NCBI GenBank assembly: GCA_009761415.1
Contig: QUOL01000022.1
Coordinates: 248,001 to 312,000 of the forward strand
DNA from: Sarcomyxa edulis
Taxonomy: Eukaryota; Basidiomycota; Agaricomycetes; Agaricales; Mycenaceae
Reading direction: 5' to 3'
Length of the DNA: 64,000 nt
Below, in pieces: positions 58,001 to 64,000 of the stretch (position 1 is the first letter of the stretch; each line of letters starts with the position of its first letter). The notes under the pieces were generated by a model. It was not told where the DNA came from. It worked only from the letters and a program-made list of their open reading frames with translations, and did no database searches. A program made the translations under genes and the position numbers.

Positions 58001-59934
58001 CAAAAATCAGGAACGGAGAGAACAAACGAACCCACATTGGCGTTCAACCATTGAAGAGCAAGAATATCCTCATCAGCGGACCACGTCCCCACATCTTCGA
58101 AAACGATCCTGCCTACTTCTACTTCGATAGGCTTCCCAGTCCTCGAATGCATAGTCGTCTGCTTGCTTCTCGACTCGGAGACGCGGATGAGGTGAAGGTT
58201 GTTACCCCATGAATACGCGAGTATGGGGGTCGTCGGGATGGCGGGGTGTTCTTTGCCGTTCGCAATGATGCTGGGAAACCATGATAGCGCGCCTTTCCGT
58301 CGTAATTTCGGCTTAGTCTCGGATTGTTCGTCATCTCCACGAACACGTTTGAACCATGTTTTCGGGGTGGGTTTGAGGCCAACTACCACGAGTTTGGTAG
58401 GAGTGAGTAAAGCGACGACATTGTATGCGTCAGTAGAATGTGGAGATGTCCCTAGAGGGAGAGGCATCATGGCAAGTACGGTATAACGGGTATTACGACG
58501 TCGTGGAGGGGGTGCAGAGGGTGGTGGAAGGGGTGCAGAGCCGTTGGTAGCCGGTCGAGAAGCGGGGAGTTCATCTCGTGGGTATTTCCCAAGTATTCGG
58601 AGGATATCTGAAGCGTCGACGAACAAGACTTTTCCGAGGCTATGATAGAACGCAAGTCCATGCTCGTCGGCTGTAACGATCGCCGTATGTCTCCCGGCGA
58701 CAAAGTCTACGTTGACGATTCGAGATCCTTGAATATGACCCTCCTGCCGCCCCGTCGAGACGGATGTTAAAGTGACTGGAGGTACGGAACGAGCGGGGAC
58801 TTGGGGATTCTTCAGATCGAAGAGCTGGATGTGTCCTGTAGCGTGTCCGGATGCGACGTATGTATGATCGTGTGATAGAGCTAGAGCCGTCACAGCTCCA
58901 AATGATTTAGAGACTGGAGGCAATGTTTAGCTTACTCGACGCGATATGGTTGATTCAAAGACGCACCTGAATCGGCTCCACATATACATTTCAGATTCTG
59001 CCTAAAATCGTAGACGTATATGCTCCCAGTGTCTGTTCCTATGCAAATGTATCCGTTTGCAGCCAATACAGTGGGGGAGCCTAGACTGGCCACTCCAAGG
59101 ATCGACGTCGCCTTCTGAGTCGTTTTGGCGTAAACGCGGTCGCCAATGTTGCGCAGCGGGGTCCACTTGAAGACCTGTCGGGGTGAGTGAGATTTACCGT
59201 TGCTATGGCCCTGTCCGTTGAAGTTTGAGACAGAGGAAGTGCGAGACATGGCGGAGAAATGAGAGGGCGATGAAGTCCCATCGAAAATTTGAGAATGAAA
59301 GGTACCGCTAGATGGGACCTGGGAGGATTGTGGTGTATACGAGCGAAGTCTAGAGACCGTAGGGTGCAGAAATGGTCGTGCAAGTTTAGACGGTGTACTT
59401 GTACCTCCAGGCGAATCCACTCGAGGAGGAGTAGACACAAGCGTGTGCTGTGGACAAACAATCAGCCATGTCGACAATAAATGCATATTGGAGGCTCACC
59501 AGCTCATGATTGAATGCAATTTTCTCCATGTCCTGAACTCTGAGAAGTAGAGATGGGGGTTCCTCCATTTCGTCTTCGTCGTCTTCGTCGTGGTCAGGGC
59601 CAAGTACATCCCTTAGAGTGTCCTTGTATCCAGTGGACATATCTGCAGCATCTAGACCAGTATACAAGAAGCCATCACCTTCACCGTCAATCTCGTCAGC
59701 GTCGTGAGTATCCGAGTCTTCACCGTCGTCCATGAGTTCTTCCATACGAGTCGAATAGTCACCCTCGTGGTCGTCCGACTCCAAGTCTTCGACATCCGAG
59801 AGATGAAATGAAGGTTGTCGGATTGTACTCGCATGGTCGTCTTCATCGTAGTGAACTGAATCACTGCTCGAGCTCGCTGTTGCTGCCAATGAGGACATGA
59901 CCGTAAGAACTTTCAATTTTGACGCGTCGATCAC
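55013..59934 (-). CDS. VPS8: Vps8, CORVET tethering complex subunit
   Basis: Endosomal tethering factor that binds Rab5/Vps21. The N-terminus is acidic (MSSLAATASSSSD, then long Asp/Glu runs, with MEEPPSLLLRVQDMEKIAFN). A WD40-type propeller follows: GVASLGSPTVLAANGYICIG, TGSIYVYDFRQNLK, GAVTALALSHDHTYVASGHA, GHIQLFDLKNPQVP, VNVDFVAGRHTAIVTADEHG and LEVYDARRSKSIEKTHFDG. The long last exon (57526-55013, over 800 codons) is the alpha-solenoid: SLFEGLVTTCARACIALDDY, FLFEDLFQEYDD, FLQQLEPFML, DINQAIQLCQAHHLYDALIY and YKIYPYLANILSGLVYPSEE. It ends in a RING-like pair, VCLYCRKPL and IYHHRCL. The start could be the methionine at 59934 or the in-frame one at 59898. It is 169 bp from the CDS1 stop, same strand. 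Confidence 0.92.
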
Positions 59935-60102
59935 TCCTAGATCACTCCTGGGATGGTAGCGTGACCCGCAGGCGGTAGCACTCTGTCAGCTATAGATGAG
60001 GTATAAAGTATCCATAGCTATTATGTTCGAGTATAGGATACTAGCTAAAGGCGGATACTAGCTAGAAGTAGGTGATAGCATGAAGTGTAAGTGGAGGGCG
60101 TT

Positions 60103-62134
60103 TCAACTATCGGCACCTGCGATGAGAGCGACCACGTTGACGCCTTGTCCAACCAGATACCCCTTCAACCCTTTGAACAGTTCAATCTGTTCATCCACTG
60201 TCAATCCGCTGACTATGGTCTGCATGACCGATCCAACAGTCACATTGTTTTCCCGGATGAGACTGCTGTGATAAACGTAGACGAAGACACCCATCAAGAA
60301 CCTTGTCAAAGTGACAATGAGTAGGTGAGAGGCAAAACGGAGGTACAAAACTTACTGGCAATCCATGCGATCTGTCATACCTCCATGCCCCGGGATGCTG
60401 TGACCAAAGTCCTTGATGTTGAAGGCCCGCTTGAAACCCGAGGCAAAGAACCCGCCAAAGGGCGCGAAAAGGGATGCGAAGCAGGACATCAGCAGCACAT
60501 GGAATTGATAGGTGGCATAAGGAATGGTCGTGATAGACCGTCCAATCTAGTCAATATGAATTTTTGAGTACGATCAAACAAGGATGAATAGAGCAAAAAC
60601 TAACCAGAGTGGACAGAAAGACAGCGACAGGTTTCCAGATCTGCCACTCTCTCCAAACGAAAATGGGGTTCGGTGTACACTGCATCCCCGTCTCGCTCCA
60701 AGCGCCGATGCCCAGTTCGTTGACGGGGCATATCATGTAATCAAACCTCATGAAATACGTTCCCCACAACACACCAAAAATCATCGTGCTCCAGAACGCG
60801 CCTACGAAGCCTTCGACGGTCTTCTTCGGTGAGAGTTTGATAAGCGGTGTTCGACCGATAGATTTGCCCCAGATGTAAGCGAAAATGTCGTTGCAGATGA
60901 CGAGGGATGCGGGCACCCAGAACCAGATGAGCCCCTCTAGGATATTGTTGACGATGAAGTGGCTAGAGACAACAATGAGGAGAAGGCTCATGTGGACCCA
61001 GCAGAAGAGGCTAAATTGTTGTTTGAGGAAGCCTTTCTTGAGAGACATGACGAAGCCCATGAAACCGATGGTGTACAGCATGAAGCTGATAATTCGGTGA
61101 TTTGTTGCAAATGGGAGTAGTTGTGCGTCTGCAAAGACGACGTGCTGACAATGAAGTATATTAGGAAGAAAGCCAGTGACTTCGGAGCGTACAAACGCAC
61201 CTTGAAATAGTAGATGATGCTCTCGCCATACAAAAAGTAATTCGTAACGGCAAAGAAATACCAGTTGAGGGTCTTACTCCATGGATCCTTGCCCTCTCTG
61301 ACTTCTGCATCGTTCGATTGCGCGGTCGCATGTCGGAGTGAGAAGAGTGCAGTGACTTCACGGTATACAAGAGTTTGGCAACCCATGACCAGTATGATCA
61401 TGTATGCATGTCCGGCGAGTAGAAGAGCTGCAATGCAAACATTAGGTCAGAACACTATTGAACGCTAGAAGCGTACCAATGAAGCCGCCAATCATGACGA
61501 GAGCCCATATCGTCCGTTCCACTACATTGCGCCGCCCCTTGTCGCCGTCGACAGGGGCAGGAGGTGCAGTTTCCTCAAGCTTCGGGTCGTTTAGGTCTAA
61601 ACGGGAATCATTTACAGATCCAGTATACGCGTAAGAATCTGGAGAGGATCTTCCCGAGGTCGCTACTGATACTGGTAGAGTCGGGGGTGCGTCTCCGTTT
61701 GGTGGTACGACCGTTGGAATTTCATCAAGTGCCGGTGCTGGCAATGGTATCGTGCTACCTGATTTTGCTTCAGGATTAGGTATCTGTGTCGGTCTTGATA
61801 TTGGAGGAGATGGAGGAGGAGATGGCGGGGCGTCTGAGGGAGTGGTTGAGCGTGAAGCAGCTTTTGACGCTTTTTGCTGCTGTCTCTTTTCGATGCGAGC
61901 TAGCTTTGCCGCCTTTTTTAGGGCAGATTTCGAGGGTTTAGCCTCGATAGATGTGCTGGATGCAAAAGTTAGTCGACTCTTTGAGGATAGGAAAAGAGAG
62001 AGTTACCTTTCCGCCGTAGCTTGCTGTTCCTCCTGTTCGCTTTCTTCCCCAGAATCAACAGCCAGGGCTTCAAAAGTAGTCTTGGATGCGAACAAAGGTC
62101 TCCCTCCAGCCAGAGTGGCCTCAAGGTTGCTCAT
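60103..62134 (-). CDS. CDS1: Phosphatidate cytidylyltransferase (CDP-DAG synthase)
   Basis: ER enzyme that makes CDP-diacylglycerol from phosphatidic acid and CTP, feeding phosphatidylinositol and phosphatidylserine synthesis. The N-terminal region is long, Ser/Pro/Lys-rich and cytosolic ([20 protein letters not shown] on). Then come helices at [33 protein letters not shown] and [13 protein letters not shown], and [40 protein letters not shown]. The family signature S-x8-P-x-K/R-R-x4-K-D-x5-PGHGG-x-x-D-R-x-D is seen as [16 protein letters not shown] followed by [12 protein letters not shown]. It ends ALIAGADS. About six exons. Tandem with VPS8 and TOP1 on the same strand. Confidence 0.93.
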
Positions 62135-62420
62135 CGTGGTGGAAGCCGACGAAAAGTGAAAAGTTGAGTTGCAAGTTTGTGGCGCCAGAGCCCTTATAGC
62201 GCGCAGCCGAGAACACGTACGTACCTCGACGTACGTTTTTCAGATGCCAAAAAATGAGAATGAAATATATTTTAGGATAATACAAATACGTGTGTCTAGT
62301 AGACAAAATGAGGATTCACAAATGCTGGTTGCTGGAATAAAAAAACAGTGGGTTTTTGCTGAGAGAAAGGGGAAGAGAGCCAGTCCAATGCGTCTAGCGT
62401 CCAAGGCGGATAGCAATTTA

Positions 62421-64000
62421 TCAAAACTTCCAGTCTTGCTCTACTTCCATCGCCCAAGGGACTGAGTGAGGAAGGGTGAGTAAGGCATACAGTCCAACAC
62501 AAGAAATACCGACGTACATTTAGTGATAAGTGTCTTGGAGAAAATCTTCTCGATGGGGACATCGTGTATTTGACACCAAGCGGCAGTAATCCTGACAAGA
62601 TAGATGAGATAGATGACTACGAAGATGCGACAAAATACTGGGGAACATACCGAGGGTCCAAGTAGTTGATTTTACTGTAGCATCCACATTAGCAGTCAAG
62701 AGTCTGCATGAAACGACGCAACGCACCTGGTTCCAAGAGCAACCTCCTTCCCCGCATCCCTATCGTCTATCTGTAGCTTGAACGCCTTCATCTTCTCGTC
62801 CAACTTCTCAATCGCCTCCTCAATCTTTTCAGTCGGTCTGTCCTTCTTCAAACTCGATCGCCCCGTCCCTCTCTCCTTCTCCAATCGCGCAAACTCTGCC
62901 TCTATGACCTCAAGCCGCTCTCGCAACACAGAATCGTCGTGCGGTTTCTTCCCCTCTTCCACGAGTTTCTCGTTATCCTTCGCAAACTTCTTCTCCGCTT
63001 TCTCGATTTCCTTCTCTTTCAGCTGATCTTCATGACTCGCGATCCACTCATCATCTATATCAGACTCGTCCTCCTTGTACTTGCGCTGCGTCTTAAATGT
63101 CGAATCAATTCTGAACAAAGCATGCCGCAATTTCATCCGCTCATACTTGAAGCTCCGAAGCTGACAACCAAAGTCATCAGTATCAGGTTCATCATTAGAC
63201 CAGACCCAGAGCATTACACGCACCTTGTACTTCATCTTCTCCATCGATTGATCATGGGTCTTCGGTGCACTCCTTTGATGGTTGCAGAGAATGGCTACAA
63301 GGCGATTCGCGTGGTTATAAGCGTTCAACTTCTCTTGCAACGTCTTCTTCTCGTCCGTCCCTTCGTCCAATAGTCGCTGAAATGTGATGGAAGCATTGTA
63401 AGTACGGAAGACTTTGGCAGTAAGGCCTTTCATTTCGGACGCGAGGTGCTTGTTCAGCAAACTCGTCTATGAAGTTCATGCGCAATGAGACCACCGACAC
63501 TTGAGAGTGGAGGGTAAAACACGCACATTGACCCTATCAAACAGGTTATCATCATCATCCTTTCCTTCCTTGAAGATTCTGATATTCTTGAACACCTGCG
63601 CCTCAACCGGTACCCGATTATAATACCTTATACTATCCTTGCCCAAGAAATCGAAAATAATGAAATTCGGGGCTTCCAGCGTAACATGCTCGCACCGCAG
63701 GGAACAACAGCCAACTGTATCCGCTTCGTCTTCACCTTTTTCGTTACCAGCACGAAGAGCGAGTTTGTCGATGAAGTACATGGCCGTGGCTCGTTGGCGG
63801 TCCGCCATTACTTTTGATTTCAGGTCGGCGTTGTAGTTTTGTCGAATTCGGTCGACATGTTTCTGTGACCCTAATAAGCATTTCTACTTACGAAAGAAAG
63901 AGTCCGACGCACCTTGAGCTCTCTGGCTTTCTCAAACTTCATCATATCACTCTGGCCTTTCAACGAACTCCCTGCAGCGAGGAAGACATACTTGTGGTTG
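62421..64000 (-). CDS. TOP1: DNA topoisomerase I, 3' part (runs off right edge)
   Basis: Type IB topoisomerase that relaxes supercoils. Only the catalytic and C-terminal part is in the window; the gene continues beyond 64000. From the right edge: [20 protein letters not shown] and EKARELK, then [72 protein letters not shown], a charged linker helix, and the active-site tyrosine in [15 protein letters not shown] (Tyr codon at 62664-62662). The last short exon, after an intron starting near 62515, gives [13 protein letters not shown]; without this splice the frame would end in an unrelated tail. Conserved motifs leave no doubt of identity. Confidence 0.95.

Noticed and set aside
1..64000. Transposon, CRISPR array or prophage-like element as the source of the duplications
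   Set aside because: No transposase, reverse transcriptase, long terminal repeats, regular spaced repeats or phage genes were seen; the duplicated blocks have no terminal inverted repeats that I could find by eye.

Overview
This window looks like nuclear DNA of a filamentous basidiomycete, probably Agaricomycetes. Genes are split by many short introns (mostly 50-65 nt), and the gene set includes a class I-type hydrophobin, a DUF6534 membrane protein, Kre9/KNH-like secreted proteins, fungal PEBP, and the DASH subunit Duo1. No rRNA, tRNA, CRISPR array or intact transposon was recognised. Exon borders were placed by eye from GT/AG signals and family alignments from memory, so single splice sites may be wrong.

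Left part (1-31 kb, gene-sparse, duplicated). An MFS transporter (2455-4514) is followed by a decayed MFS fragment. Then come a nitrilase (7100-8511) and, tail to tail, an ataxin-3/Josephin deubiquitinase (8747-10574). A DUF6534 membrane protein lies at 14641-16464, a hydrophobin at 20904-21617, DUO1 at 22348-23430, a Ser/Gly/Tyr-rich secreted protein at 25264-26018 and an RNase H1 N-terminal-domain protein at 26471-27834. An inverted copy of the nitrilase/ataxin-3 block sits at 28059-30420. There the nitrilase is intact but the ataxin-3 copy is a pseudogene. The two nitrilases share a near-identical 246-bp 3' tract that includes an intron, the mark of recent gene conversion.

Middle (31-41 kb). 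Two tandem Kre9/KNH-like small secreted proteins and a third, more distant paralog share a core promoter layout (TATA box, then a CAGTTTYCACT element about 30 nt downstream). They flank a PA/TM/RING-H2 E3 ligase and a TM9SF/EMP70 nonaspanin.

Right part (42-64 kb, gene-dense). A second duplicated set comprises two DUF2415 beta-propeller-like genes and two PEBP genes in opposite orientations, with a single mitochondrial tyrosyl-tRNA synthetase between the copies on one side. One DUF2415 copy has an apparent frameshift in a poly-C tract. Housekeeping genes follow: a homoserine-acetyltransferase-like alpha/beta hydrolase, ribosomal protein uS12 (RPS23), VPS8 (CORVET), CDP-diacylglycerol synthase (CDS1), and the 3' part of DNA topoisomerase I running off the right edge.

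The most notable themes are two independent inverted intrachromosomal duplications with different fates for the copies, and repeated use of very small exons (9-16 nt) in four unrelated genes. No multi-gene pathway or new defence-type system could be demonstrated.
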